Assembly: GCA_963719805.1 (NCBI GenBank)
Contig: CAVRDF010000007.1
Span: 496,001 to 560,000 of the forward strand
From: JAMXLO01 sp963719805
GTDB taxonomy: Bacteria; Pseudomonadota; Alphaproteobacteria; Acetobacterales; Acetobacteraceae
Length of the DNA: 64,000 nucleotides
Direction: 5' to 3'
In this document: positions 50,430 to 59,142 of the stretch, in pieces
Position numbering within the stretch: position 1 is the stretch's first letter
How the letters are laid out: every line of letters begins with the position of its first letter
Program-made: the position numbers and the translations under genes
Notes under the pieces: generated by a model
The model's database searches: none
What the model was told of the DNA's origin: nothing
The model's input: the letters and a program-made list of their open reading frames with translations, nothing else

Positions 50430-51786
50430 AGCTCCATTCGATCGGGTGATCATCGGCGACGTGGTCACCAGCGACAGCATCATCCCGCACGGCTATGTCG
50501 GCGTGCGCGGCGAGATCATTGCTGCTATCGGCGAAGGCGCCACGCCGCCGGCACATGAGGTCATCGACTACAGCGGCAAGCTGCTGCTGCCGGGACTGGT
50601 CGATGGCCACATGCACACCTCTTCGTCCACTGGCTGGCCCGGCATCGAGAGCGCGACAAAGAGCGCGGCGGCCGGTGGCGTGACCACCTGTGTCGATATG
50701 CCATACGACGTGCCGCATCCGGTAACCGACGCCGCGATCCTCGCCGACAAGATCGGCTGGGTGGAACGCACGGCACATGTCGACATGGCGTTGTACGGCA
50801 CCATCACCAAGACCGGCGGCGTCGATGCCATTCCGGCATTGGCCGCTGCCGGCATCTCGGCATTCAAGCTCTCCACCTATGAATACGACGCCGTACGCTT
50901 CCCGCGCATCGACCATCCGACCATGCTTGCCGCGTTCCGCGAGATCGCCAAGACCGGCCTACCCTGTGCCATCCACAATGAGGACCAGGAGCTGGTCGAG
51001 ATGCTCACCGCGCAGGCACGCGCGGCGGGACGCACCGATGCGATCATGCATTGCCGCACCCGTCCGCCGCTCGCCGAGACGATGGCGGATCTGGAAATAT
51101 TCGAAATGGCGCTGGAGACCGGCGCGCACGTGCACATCGCGCATTCATCGTTGGCGCGCGGCTTCGAGCTGGCGGAAACATTCCGCAACAGTGGCGCGAC
51201 CACCACGGGTGAGGCCTGCATCCAGTATCTCTGCATGACCGAGGACGACATCGTCCGACTCGGCGGCAGAGGCAAATGCAATCCGCCGTTCCGCACCGCC
51301 GCCGAGGTCGAGCGAATGTGGCAGGCTCTGGTCGCCGGCAAGATCGCCTATGTCTCCACCGACCACGCACCCTGGCCGCTCGAACGTAAAACTCACGCCG
51401 ACATCTTCGCCAACAGCGCCGGCCTACCCGGGCTGCAGAGCTTCGCGCCGCTGATGTACTCGCTGCTGATCGAACGCGGTCTCTCCCCCACGCTCATGGC
51501 GACCTATTGCGCCGAACGCAGCGCACAGATGCACGGGCTGTGGCCGAAGAAGGGCGCGATCCGTATCGGCTCGGATGCCGATATCTGCGTGCTGGAGCGC
51601 GGCGACTTCACATTCGACGAAGCGATCATCCAGGATCGGCCGGAGATGTGCTGGTCGCCGTATCACGGCCGCAAGATGCACGCGCGAGTCGCCGCCACAT
51701 GGCTGAGGGGCCAGCAGATCTGGGATGGCACCGCCGTGCTGGCGAAACCGGGAAGCGGACAATGCGTTCGCCGTCCATCGCGATAA
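50425..51786 (+). CDS. dihydroorotase/hydantoinase/allantoinase-type amidohydrolase
   Basis: A 453-residue cyclic amidohydrolase. Metal ligands are visible: His-x-His in GLVDGHMHTSSS near residue 60, the carbamylated Lys in ISAFKLSTYE near 152, further His in CAIHNEDQE and HIAHSS, and the Asp in YVSTDHAPW. It hydrolyses a cyclic amide such as a hydantoin, allantoin or dihydropyrimidine. The start is a GTG at 50425 inside a palindrome, with AGGGA about 12 bases upstream. With the D-carbamoylase (55649) and Asp/Glu-type racemase (57528) it could make a hydantoin-to-D-amino-acid route, although they are not contiguous. Confidence 0.82.
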   Translation: MSAPFDRVIIGDVVTSDSIIPHGYVGVRGEIIAAIGEGATPPAHEVIDYSGKLLLPGLVDGHMHTSSSTGWPGIESATKSAAAGGVTTCVDMPYDVPHPVTDAAILADKIGWVERTAHVDMALYGTITKTGGVDAIPALAAAGISAFKLSTYEYDAVRFPRIDHPTMLAAFREIAKTGLPCAIHNEDQELVEMLTAQARAAGRTDAIMHCRTRPPLAETMADLEIFEMALETGAHVHIAHSSLARGFELAETFRNSGATTTGEACIQYLCMTEDDIVRLGGRGKCNPPFRTAAEVERMWQALVAGKIAYVSTDHAPWPLERKTHADIFANSAGLPGLQSFAPLMYSLLIERGLSPTLMATYCAERSAQMHGLWPKKGAIRIGSDADICVLERGDFTFDEAIIQDRPEMCWSPYHGRKMHARVAATWLRGQQIWDGTAVLAKPGSGQCVRRPSR

Positions 51787-52193
51787 GTCCCTACCATCGG
51801 CCGCGCACACGGCCGATGCTGCGGCTCGCGCTGGCTCTCATCACGCTGGCGATCCTGGCCTTCGGCGCCGGTGTCGTCGCCTGGATGCGCTACAACATCG
51901 TGCCACCAGATTGCACCGATCAGCGCACGCTCGCGCTGGTGCACCAGAGCCTCACCGAGCATTTCCATCTGCCGGCGGACACCGCCATCCAGAACATCCA
52001 GACCCACGCCGGTGGTTATGCGGCGTTTCGCTTCGTCTGCGAGGCGATGCTCGACGTCAAGCGCAATGAGCTGCCGCCCGACACCACCGTTCCCGGATCA
52101 GTCCACTATTCCAGCCAGCTCTCGGATGATCGCCAGCGGCAGGAAGTCCGCGTGAGCATCGAGCCGCTGCTGATCTGGGTCCCCGCCGAATAG
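51762..52193 (+). CDS. hypothetical single-pass membrane protein
   Basis: A 143-residue protein with one N-terminal membrane helix (MLRLALALITLAILAFGAGVVAWM in outline) and a roughly 95-residue periplasmic part with two cysteines (PPDCTDQ and FVCEAML) that could pair. I do not recognise a family. The ATG at 51762 has GGAAG upstream and overlaps the amidohydrolase end; an ATG at 51816 directly before the helix is an alternative. Convergent with the AlgJ-like gene, seven bases apart. Confidence 0.6.
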   Translation: MRSPSIAISPYHRPRTRPMLRLALALITLAILAFGAGVVAWMRYNIVPPDCTDQRTLALVHQSLTEHFHLPADTAIQNIQTHAGGYAAFRFVCEAMLDVKRNELPPDTTVPGSVHYSSQLSDDRQRQEVRVSIEPLLIWVPAE

Positions 52194-52200
52194 CAGCTTC

Positions 52201-53274
52201 TCACTTCGGCAAACCGCGCGGCCAGTGATCCTGCGGACAAGGCACTTCGCGCTCCGTCGGCGCCAGGATGACCCATGTCGGCCGGAACCGCACCACGTCG
52301 GCATAGTCGAAATCGCAGTATGCGTGATGCAACCAGCCGATCCGCGCGGCACCGGTGTGCAGCAGGAACTCGCGCCAATACAAATAGGTGAAACTGTCGC
52401 CCAGTACCAGCAGGCGCTCGCCGTCCTGCCGGCGCCCGGATGCGTAGGGGACAAAGGCGCCGATATAGGGCGGTGACCGCAACGCATCGATCGAGGCCCA
52501 GCCGGTACTCGCGGCAAGCGACGGCCCGTAGTCCTGATCGGTCAGATAGTCCTGCAAGCCGATGAGCCGCGCGAGATCGCCGGCCGCCGCCGGCCGCAGC
52601 GGCGTCAATGCGCTGGCCGCATCCAGCGACCAGTCCGCGTGCCCGATTGCATGCATCGTGAGATCGAACGCGAGCAAAGCGGCATTCCAACGCCAATGCG
52701 CGTCTGTGCGGCGATACAGGCCACCGGCATCCGGCCTGGCGTTGAACGCCGCCTTCAGGTCGATCGTGGCGATGCCACGTTCATGCAGCTCGCGCAGCGC
52801 GAGGTCGTATTCGAGTGGGCCACTGATGTGCCACCACGCCGGCAGATTGTCGGTCGTGATCGACTGAGCGCTTGGCGGCAGCAGCACCAGCAGACGCGCG
52901 CCACCCGGCGCGAGCGCACGGCGCAGGGCATCCGCTGCGTCGACGAAATGCCGCACCTGGTCCGCGCGATAGATCGTGCCGGCGGATTGCCCGACCATAT
53001 CCTCGGCGTTGTAGTAAAGCTGCTGGTGCCGGCCGATGAACACGCGCGGATCGCTCGACGTGCCGAGTGCGTAGAGCATAAAGCCATGCAGGAACGGCAT
53101 GCTGCGCGCGTAGGCGAACCGGTCGAAGAAGATCTTCCGCCAGTTCATGCGTGCGGCGCTTTCGGGACTTCGGCTGCCCATCGGATCGGGCATCAGCGCC
53201 CCGGCCAGCAACAGCACCAGCACCGCCATGATGATGGCACCGAGCCGGCGGCGATGCGCGCGTAGCAGTGGCAT
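52201..53274 (-). CDS. AlgJ/AlgX-like SGNH O-acetyltransferase
   Basis: A 357-residue protein with an N-terminal membrane anchor (IIMAVLVLLLAGALM) and a periplasmic SGNH-hydrolase-like domain of the alginate-acetylation AlgJ/AlgX family. Catalytic signatures are YRRTDAHWRWNAALLA near 195 (Asp-x-His) and VLGDSFTYLY near 298 (catalytic Ser). It transfers acetyl groups to a secreted polysaccharide or other glycan, fed by the MBOAT protein encoded three bases upstream. Confidence 0.82.
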   Translation of the reverse strand: MPLLRAHRRRLGAIIMAVLVLLLAGALMPDPMGSRSPESAARMNWRKIFFDRFAYARSMPFLHGFMLYALGTSSDPRVFIGRHQQLYYNAEDMVGQSAGTIYRADQVRHFVDAADALRRALAPGGARLLVLLPPSAQSITTDNLPAWWHISGPLEYDLALRELHERGIATIDLKAAFNARPDAGGLYRRTDAHWRWNAALLAFDLTMHAIGHADWSLDAASALTPLRPAAAGDLARLIGLQDYLTDQDYGPSLAASTGWASIDALRSPPYIGAFVPYASGRRQDGERLLVLGDSFTYLYWREFLLHTGAARIGWLHHAYCDFDYADVVRFRPTWVILAPTEREVPCPQDHWPRGLPK

Positions 53275-53277
53275 CGT

Positions 53278-54675
53278 TCAGAACCGGTAGTAAAGGAAGG
53301 GGCTGTAGTCGCTCGATCCGGCCACCACGATGCTGAGAGCGAGCAGCGTCAGAACGAACGCGTTGTCGGCGAAGGCCAGCGCCATGCTGTCCTCGCGCCA
53401 CAGCCGCGGCAGCCGCCATTTCCAAAGCCCCAGCAGCCCCGCGATGACCAGCGCGGTCATCGCGACAGGCGTAAGCGACACATCGGTGTGCGTTGTCAGC
53501 GTGCCCCAGCCGCGCAATCCGGCCAGTCCCTCGAACATCGCACCGGCTCGGGAGAAATCCTTGGCGCGGAACCACACCCAGCCGAGGAACACCACGATCA
53601 GCGTGTAGAGATGCGCGGCCGGCGTCGGCAGCCGGCGCAGCCATCGGCCGAGACCGGCGCGTTCGAGCACCAGGAACAGGCCGTGATGCGCGCCCCAGAT
53701 GACATAGGTCCAGCTCGCGCCGTGCCACAGGCCGCAGAGCAGGAACACGGTCCACAGATTGGCATAGGTACGTGCCGGCGATCCGCGATTGCCGCCGAGC
53801 GGAATGTAGACGTAATCGCGCAACCAGGCCGACAGGCTCATGTGCCAGCGCCGCCAGAATGCGGTGATGCTGGTCGATGCATAGGGAATGCGGAAGTTGC
53901 GCGGCAGCGTGAAGCCAACCATCACGCCGATGCCGACGGCCATGGCGGAATAGCCGCCGAAGTCGAAATAGATCTGCATCGCGTAGGCGTAGACGCCGAG
54001 CCAGGCCTCGATGAGCCCGGGCGTGCCGACCTGGTCGAATGCCGCGTCGGCGATTGGCGCGATCTGGTCCGCCAGCAACACCTTCCATGCCAGGCCGATG
54101 ACGAAGATGCGCATGCCGGCGGAGAACCGGCCCATCGTCGTGTGCCGCGCATGCAACTGCCGCGCGACAGTGGAATAGCGGACGATCGGACCCGCCACGA
54201 GCTGCGGGAACATCGACATATACAGCATGAACTCGTCGAAGCGGCGATTGGCCGCGACACGGCGCTTGGCGACGTCGGCGATGTAGGAGATCGCGTGGAA
54301 CGTAAAGAAGGAGATGCCGAGCGGCAGCGGGATGCGTGGCGGCGTCAGCGCGAGCCCCAGCAACGCGTCGACGTTCTCCACCAGGAAGCCGGTGTATTTG
54401 AAGATTGCCAGGATGAGCAGATTGCCCGTCACGCCGTAACCGAGCAGGCGTTTGCGGCGGTCGCCGTCCGCCGAGTCGATCGCGATCGCCAGACGGAAAT
54501 TGCCACCGATCGAGGCCAGCAGCACCACAAGGTCGATCGGCTTTGAGGCGGAATAGAAGATCAGCGAAAAGACGATGAAGACGATGTTCTTGGTGCGGAT
54601 GTCGCGGAGCCACAAATAGCAGAGCAGGAAGAGCGGAAAGAATAAGAAAACGAAGTTCTTAGAGGCGAACGTCAT
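53278..54675 (-). CDS. MBOAT family O-acyltransferase (AlgI-like)
   Basis: A 465-residue polytopic membrane protein of the MBOAT/AlgI family with about 11 helices. The start FASKNFVFLFFPLFLLCYLW, the block SFFTFHAISYIADV, the FWRRWHMSLSAWLRDYVYIPLGGNR region (outline), and the active His in LLCGLWHGASWTYVIWG are diagnostic. It passes acetyl groups across the inner membrane to the AlgJ-like partner. No glycan-synthesis genes are next to the pair, so the target glycan is unknown. Confidence 0.9.
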   Translation of the reverse strand: MTFASKNFVFLFFPLFLLCYLWLRDIRTKNIVFIVFSLIFYSASKPIDLVVLLASIGGNFRLAIAIDSADGDRRKRLLGYGVTGNLLILAIFKYTGFLVENVDALLGLALTPPRIPLPLGISFFTFHAISYIADVAKRRVAANRRFDEFMLYMSMFPQLVAGPIVRYSTVARQLHARHTTMGRFSAGMRIFVIGLAWKVLLADQIAPIADAAFDQVGTPGLIEAWLGVYAYAMQIYFDFGGYSAMAVGIGVMVGFTLPRNFRIPYASTSITAFWRRWHMSLSAWLRDYVYIPLGGNRGSPARTYANLWTVFLLCGLWHGASWTYVIWGAHHGLFLVLERAGLGRWLRRLPTPAAHLYTLIVVFLGWVWFRAKDFSRAGAMFEGLAGLRGWGTLTTHTDVSLTPVAMTALVIAGLLGLWKWRLPRLWREDSMALAFADNAFVLTLLALSIVVAGSSDYSPFLYYRF

Positions 54676-54741
54676 GCGTCCGGGGTAGCGGATGCGGCAT
54701 GCCGCGGCAATATCGGCAGCGTCGGAACAGCGGCTTGCTTG

Positions 54742-55575
54742 CTACCGGCTCCCACCCTCGCCGAACATCCGCCGCATGTCCGCGACCGGCATCATATCGC
54801 GCATGAACGCGAACGAGCCGTCCTGCAGCATCGCGCGCGCTGCTTCGACAAATCGCGCCATTGCCAGCCGCGACAACGCGCCACCGACACTGATCCGCTT
54901 GGCGCCGGCCTCGGCGAGCTGCGCGGCGGTGATGTTGGGATCGAGCCAGCCGGTCACCACATTGAATGGCCGGCGCACCGCGCTCACCACCTGACGCACC
55001 TCGTCCAGATTGCGCAACCCCGGCGCGTACAGCACATCCGCACCGGCCGCCTCGTACGCCTGCAAACGCCGGATCAATTCGGCCAGATCATGCGGCCCAT
55101 GCAGCAGGTTCTCCGCGCGCGCGGTCAGCATGAACGGCGTCGGCAGACCGTGCGCGACCTCGGCCGCGGCACGCACCCGTGCCACTGCGAGATCGAAATC
55201 GTAAATCGGCTTGCCGGCATCGCCGGAATAATCCTCGATCGATCCGCCAACCATGCCGGCCTCGCTCGCCAGACGTATTGTCTCGGCCGCTTCCGCCGGC
55301 GGATGCGCGAAGCAGTTCTCCAGATCGGCGTTCACCGGCAGATCGGTCGCCGCCGCGATGATGCGGCAATTCTCGATCACCTCGGCGCGCGTCACCACGC
55401 TGTCGGCGCGGCCGAGCATGTTGGCGACGCCAAGGCTCGTGGTGGCCAGCGCCTCGAAGCCCGCCGCGGCAAGCAGCTTAGCCGTGCCGGCATCCCATGG
55501 ATTGGGGATGATGAACGCGCCCGGCCGTTCATGCAGCGCGCGGAATGCGATGGCTCTCTCGGTCTGGCTGCGCAT
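54742..55575 (-). CDS. isocitrate lyase/PEP mutase family protein
   Basis: A 277-residue TIM-barrel protein. Family features are AFIIPNPWDAGTAKLLAAAGF near residues 20-40, VNADLENCFA, GGSIEDYSG (Glu-Asp), and LTARAENLL. The Lys-Lys-Cys-Gly-His motif of true isocitrate and methylisocitrate lyases is absent, so it is more like oxaloacetate decarboxylase, carboxyvinyl-phosphonate mutase or unassigned members. The ATG at 55575 has GAGGA upstream. It might stand in for the missing PrpB, but that is a weak inference. Confidence 0.82.
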   Translation of the reverse strand: MRSQTERAIAFRALHERPGAFIIPNPWDAGTAKLLAAAGFEALATTSLGVANMLGRADSVVTRAEVIENCRIIAAATDLPVNADLENCFAHPPAEAAETIRLASEAGMVGGSIEDYSGDAGKPIYDFDLAVARVRAAAEVAHGLPTPFMLTARAENLLHGPHDLAELIRRLQAYEAAGADVLYAPGLRNLDEVRQVVSAVRRPFNVVTGWLDPNITAAQLAEAGAKRISVGGALSRLAMARFVEAARAMLQDGSFAFMRDMMPVADMRRMFGEGGSR

Positions 55576-55648
55576 GGCTGATGTCCTCACAGGTTGACGC
55601 CGCTCGCGCCGCACCATGAACTGGCCCGCGCGAACCCGGGAGATCACG

Positions 55649-56614
55649 ATGAGCCGCAGCATCACGGTTGCCGCCGCCCAATTGGGACCGATCCAGATGG
55701 CCGAACCACGCTCGGTCTCGATCGATCGCATGGTGCGCCTGATGGAGCGCGCGCACAAACGCGGCGTCGAACTCGTGGTGTTCCCCGAGCTGGCACTGAC
55801 CACGTTCTTTCCACGCCACTACCACGAGGACATTGCCGCGGCGGACCACTGGTTCGAAACCGCGATGCCCTCGAACGAGACCGCGCCGCTGTTCGCCGCC
55901 GCGCGCAAATACGGTATCGGCTTCCATCTCGGCTACGCCGAACTCACCGCCGACAAGCACCGCTACAACACCGCGATCCTGGTCAACCCGGACGGCGACA
56001 TCCTGCTCAAGTATCGCAAGGTGCATTTGCCCGGCCACGCCGAGTTCAATCCGAAGCGCAAGGTGCAGCACCTGGAGAAGCGCTACTTCGAAGTCGGCAA
56101 TCTCGGATTTCCTGTCATCCGCGCGCCGATGGGCGGGCTCGATGGGATCAACATGGGCATGATGATCTGCAACGACAGGCGATGGCCCGAGGCATGGCGC
56201 GTGCTGGGCCTGCAAAGCGTCGAGCTGGTGCTATTGGGCTACAACACGCCGAGCCTCAACATGGAGGCCGGCGGTTTCGAGGCACATCATCTGCGCGTCT
56301 TCCACTCGCATCTGTCGATACAGGCCGGTTGCTATCAGAACGCCTGCTTCGCCGTCGCCACCGCGAAAGCCGGCACCGAGGACGGCTGCGAGCTGTTCGG
56401 CCATTCGATCATCGTCAACCCGCAAGGCGAAATCATCGCCATGGCGGCAAGCTGGGACGACGAGCTGATCGCCGCCGACTGCAATCTGGACATGTGCACA
56501 CTGGGCCGCACCACGATCTTTGCCTTCGACAAGCACCGCCGCCCCGAAGCGTACCAGCGGATCACCCAGCAGGTCGGCGCCGTCGAACCCGAGCAGTGGC
56601 GCGCCGGCCAGTGA
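55649..56614 (+). CDS. N-carbamoyl-D-amino-acid hydrolase (nitrilase superfamily)
   Basis: A 321-residue carbon-nitrogen hydrolase. The catalytic triad is Glu47 (FPELALTTFF), Lys124 (KYRKVHLPGH) and Cys174 (MICNDRRWPEAWR). The blocks HLEKRYFE and GYNTPSLN match the Agrobacterium D-carbamoylase family closely as I recall it. It splits N-carbamoyl-D-amino acids to D-amino acid, CO2 and ammonia. The ATG at 55649 has GGGAG upstream; a start at 55616 is also in frame. Divergent from the PEP-mutase-like gene. Confidence 0.88.
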   Translation: MSRSITVAAAQLGPIQMAEPRSVSIDRMVRLMERAHKRGVELVVFPELALTTFFPRHYHEDIAAADHWFETAMPSNETAPLFAAARKYGIGFHLGYAELTADKHRYNTAILVNPDGDILLKYRKVHLPGHAEFNPKRKVQHLEKRYFEVGNLGFPVIRAPMGGLDGINMGMMICNDRRWPEAWRVLGLQSVELVLLGYNTPSLNMEAGGFEAHHLRVFHSHLSIQAGCYQNACFAVATAKAGTEDGCELFGHSIIVNPQGEIIAMAASWDDELIAADCNLDMCTLGRTTIFAFDKHRRPEAYQRITQQVGAVEPEQWRAGQ

Positions 56615-56619
56615 ACTGA

Positions 56620-56663
56620 CCCCTCTTCCGCGCAGCGGGAGAGGTTGCGAAGGGGCGTCGCAT
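56620..56663. repeat. dispersed palindromic repeat, family 2
   Basis: CCCCTCTTCCGCGCAGCGGGAGAGG (outline: arms CTCTTCCGC and GCGGGAGAG) is followed by GCGAAGGGG, between the D-carbamoylase gene and a small gene. Same layout as 48725-48816. Confidence 0.5.
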
Positions 56664-56722
56664 TTACCTTCTGGAAACCCTGCCGCGTCAGTTTGTATGC
56701 GCACGCGTGCAAGGAGAACCCG

Positions 56723-56884
56723 ATGAAAGACATCGGTGCCATCGCGCCTGCCGAGGCGCACCCGCCTGTCGAGCCGCACGATCGGCTCGACAAGGACAAC
56801 CGCCCGCCGCGTCGCCCGCGCAAACCACCATCAGACGACGATATGGTGGAAACGCAACCGCACAAGCTTGACCTGGAAGCCTAG
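56723..56884 (+). CDS. small charged Pro-rich hypothetical protein
   Basis: A 53-residue protein, mostly Pro, Arg, Asp and Glu (KDIGAIAPAEAHPPVEPHD, then RPPRRPRKPP, then a DDDMVETQPHKLD tail). Probably disordered and cytoplasmic. A strong AAGGAG ribosome site lies seven bases before the ATG, which supports it being real. Function unknown. Confidence 0.6.
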   Translation: MKDIGAIAPAEAHPPVEPHDRLDKDNRPPRRPRKPPSDDDMVETQPHKLDLEA

Positions 56885-56911
56885 GTCCTACCTTGCCCGC
56901 TGGATTTCGCT

Positions 56912-57469
56912 ATGATGTCCGTCATGGACACCGTGCTTGACCGGCCTTGGACCACTGAAAGCTTTCTCGCCTGGGACGAACAGCAGGAAGCCAAATACGA
57001 ATTCGACGGACAGCGCGTCATCCCGATGACCGGTGGCCGCTTCGCGCACCAGGATGTCGTATTCAATCTCCGTCGCCATCTCGGCCAACTGTTGGCAGAC
57101 CGGCCCTTTCGCATCGGCCAGGAAATGCGCCTCCGCGCCGGCACGCGCATCCGCTATCCGGACGTTGTTGTCTGTGCCGGCCCGCTCGATCAGACGATCC
57201 GAACGCTGGCCGACGCCATCGCGATCTTTGAGGTGTTGTCCGACGACACCGCAAACACGGACCGCGTGGAGAAGCTGATCGACTACACAGAGGTGCCGTC
57301 GCTGCGCGCCTACGTGCTGCTGGAGCAGACAGCGGTGGCCGCAACATTGTTCCAACGCGAGCCTGGCGCGCCTTGGACCGCGTCCGCTCACACCGCGGGT
57401 GAACTGGTCCTTCCAGGCATCGACATTCGCCTGCCGCTCTCCGAGCTGTACCAAGGCCTCACATTCTAG
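56912..57469 (+). CDS. Uma2 family endonuclease-like protein (DUF820)
   Basis: A 185-residue PD-(D/E)XK-fold protein of the Uma2/DUF820 family: FLAWDEQQEAKYEFDGQRVIPM, HQDVVFNLRRHL, then YPDVVVCAG (Asp) and IAIFEVLSDDT (Glu...) with RVEKLIDYTEVPSLRAYVLLEQ (outline). The family is abundant in cyanobacteria and alphaproteobacteria; its role is unclear and may involve DNA cleavage or mobile elements. The start may be 56912 or 56924; no clear ribosome site. Confidence 0.85.
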   Translation: MMSVMDTVLDRPWTTESFLAWDEQQEAKYEFDGQRVIPMTGGRFAHQDVVFNLRRHLGQLLADRPFRIGQEMRLRAGTRIRYPDVVVCAGPLDQTIRTLADAIAIFEVLSDDTANTDRVEKLIDYTEVPSLRAYVLLEQTAVAATLFQREPGAPWTASAHTAGELVLPGIDIRLPLSELYQGLTF

Positions 57470-57527
57470 CTCACTTGCTGCAGCTCAGGCCCCTGCCTGT
57501 GCGAGCAGCCGATGCAATGCAGCGGGG

Positions 57528-58166
57528 CTACCCCATCGACCCCAGCACGACGCCGGCCGCGGCCTGGCACGGCTCGATCACCGGCACACCGGCGGCGTCC
57601 TCCACCGCGGCACGATGATGCGCCATGCCGGTGCATCCCAGGATCACCGTCCCAGCCCCGGCCGCAACACACGCGCGCGCCGCGTCGATCAGCCGCACCC
57701 GCGCCGCCTGCGGATCAAGCAGCGTATCCATCGACACATTCAGCGCCACCTCGGCCGCCAGCCGCGCCTCCAGCCCCATCGCCCGCAGCCCCGCCAGGTG
57801 CCGCGCCTTCGATGCATCCACGATCGCCACCACGCCGAACCGTTCGGCACGCACCACCGCCGCGGCAACCGCACAGCGGAACACACCGAACACCGGACGC
57901 GGCGTCGCCGCGCGCACCGCCTCGATGCCCGGATCAGACGCGCAGGCAATGACATATGCGTCCGCCGCATCGCGCTCCACCAACCGGCACAGCGGTTCCA
58001 CCACGGAATGCCAGTCGCGCCAGTCGTAGATCGCCGGCGGGCCTTCGCGTAACGTCACCACCTCGAACACCGGCGCACCCGGAAGACGGAACGGCGCCAG
58101 CGCCGCCGCGATGCCGTCCGAGCAGGCCGTCGAACAGTTGGGGTTGACCACCAGAATACGTGCCAT
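57528..58166 (-). CDS. Asp/Glu (hydantoin) racemase family protein
   Basis: A 212-residue racemase-family protein. The start ILVVNPNCSTACSDGIAAAL carries the phosphate/carboxylate-binding NPN motif. The catalytic cysteine pair is in VIACASDPGIEA near residue 77 and ILGCTGMAHH near 178. The FGVVAIVDASKARH-like block is typical of hydantoin racemases. It would interconvert L- and D-forms of a 5-substituted hydantoin or an acidic amino acid. Together with the D-carbamoylase (55649) it fits hydantoin utilisation. The ATG at 58166 begins the homologous part. Confidence 0.82.
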   Translation of the reverse strand: MARILVVNPNCSTACSDGIAAALAPFRLPGAPVFEVVTLREGPPAIYDWRDWHSVVEPLCRLVERDAADAYVIACASDPGIEAVRAATPRPVFGVFRCAVAAAVVRAERFGVVAIVDASKARHLAGLRAMGLEARLAAEVALNVSMDTLLDPQAARVRLIDAARACVAAGAGTVILGCTGMAHHRAAVEDAAGVPVIEPCQAAAGVVLGSMG

Positions 58167-58236
58167 GCAGATACTTTCCGCTCTCTGGTCTGGGCGATCA
58201 AGCAGACCGATATGAGACACGACCTGTAAGGACCCG

Positions 58237-58659
58237 ATGATGGAACCCGTCCGCTGGCAGCCCGACCGCTCGACGCCGAAGCCGCCCTGGCCGGTGCCGT
58301 CGCTCGCGACATGCATGGCGCGCGGCTTTGCCGGACGTTGCCCCGCCTGCGGCGTCGGCCGCATCTTCGATGGCTTCCTGCGCGTCGCGGCGGAATGCGA
58401 GCACTGCCATGCCCCGCTGGGCCTGGCGCGCGCCGACGATGCCCCGCCCTATTTCACCATCCTCATCGTCGGCCACATCGTGATCCCCGCGATGCTGCTG
58501 ATGCAGAAATACGATGATCCACCAACTTGGCTGCTGTCGGTGATCTTTCTGCCGTTGACGGTGATCCTCTCGGTCGGTCTCATCCGCCCGATCAAGGGCG
58601 CCATCGTCGGCGTCATGCTGTGCTTCAACATGCTGAAGCCCGACGCCGAGATCGGATGA
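58237..58659 (+). CDS. DUF983 family membrane protein
   Basis: A 140-residue protein with a zinc-ribbon-like pair (GRCPACGVGRIF and CEHCHAPL) followed by two membrane helices (YFTILIVGHIVIPAMLL and a second at 95-120). This is the DUF983 layout, frequent in alphaproteobacteria next to cytochrome-oxidase or ClpP-type genes. Function unknown. AAGGA precedes the two ATGs (58237 and 58240). Its stop overlaps the next start by four bases. Confidence 0.85.
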   Translation: MMEPVRWQPDRSTPKPPWPVPSLATCMARGFAGRCPACGVGRIFDGFLRVAAECEHCHAPLGLARADDAPPYFTILIVGHIVIPAMLLMQKYDDPPTWLLSVIFLPLTVILSVGLIRPIKGAIVGVMLCFNMLKPDAEIG

Positions 58660-59138
58660 ACCGGCTGACCCGGGTCGTGCTGGAGGGCGACATCCCCTCT
58701 TCGCTGCCAGCGTCAGTCGAAGCGGATCGTGCCCAGGCAGTGAAGGACCTGGTCGCCGTCGGCAACCAGTTCACCCCGCTGGCGGTGAAGGCCGCATCGC
58801 CGTCGCACGGTCCGTTCGTCCTGCATCTTTCGGTGCAAGGCGGCCGCCTGGTGTTCGACGTGCGTGCCCACAGCGACGCGCCGGTCACCATCATCGGCCT
58901 GGCTTTGGGTCCGTTCCGCCGTCTGGTGAAGGACTATCAGCTTCTGGTGGACAGCCACATCAAGGCAGTGGAAGAAGGCCGCTCGGATCGCATCCAGGCG
59001 ATCGACATGGGCCGCAAGGGCCTGCACGACGAAGGTGCCACGCTGATGCGCGAACGTCTCGACGGCAAGATCGCAATCGATTTCGCCACCGCGCGCCGGC
59101 TGTTCACCCTGGTCTGCACGCTCAATCAGAGGATCTGA
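58656..59138 (+). CDS. UPF0262 family protein
   Basis: A 160-residue protein of the UPF0262 family, which is largely confined to alphaproteobacteria. The core FVLHLSVQGGRLVFDVR, LALGPFRRLVKDYQLLVDSH (outline), and AIDMGRKGLHDEGATLMRERL (outline) are clear. Cytoplasmic, function unknown. Overlaps the DUF983 gene and lies four bases before mtnA. Confidence 0.88.
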   Translation: MNRLTRVVLEGDIPSSLPASVEADRAQAVKDLVAVGNQFTPLAVKAASPSHGPFVLHLSVQGGRLVFDVRAHSDAPVTIIGLALGPFRRLVKDYQLLVDSHIKAVEEGRSDRIQAIDMGRKGLHDEGATLMRERLDGKIAIDFATARRLFTLVCTLNQRI

Positions 59139-59142
59139 CTCC

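Noticed and set aside
53488..54546. 352-residue frame opposite the MBOAT gene
   Set aside because: Shadow; the MBOAT gene has all its family blocks.
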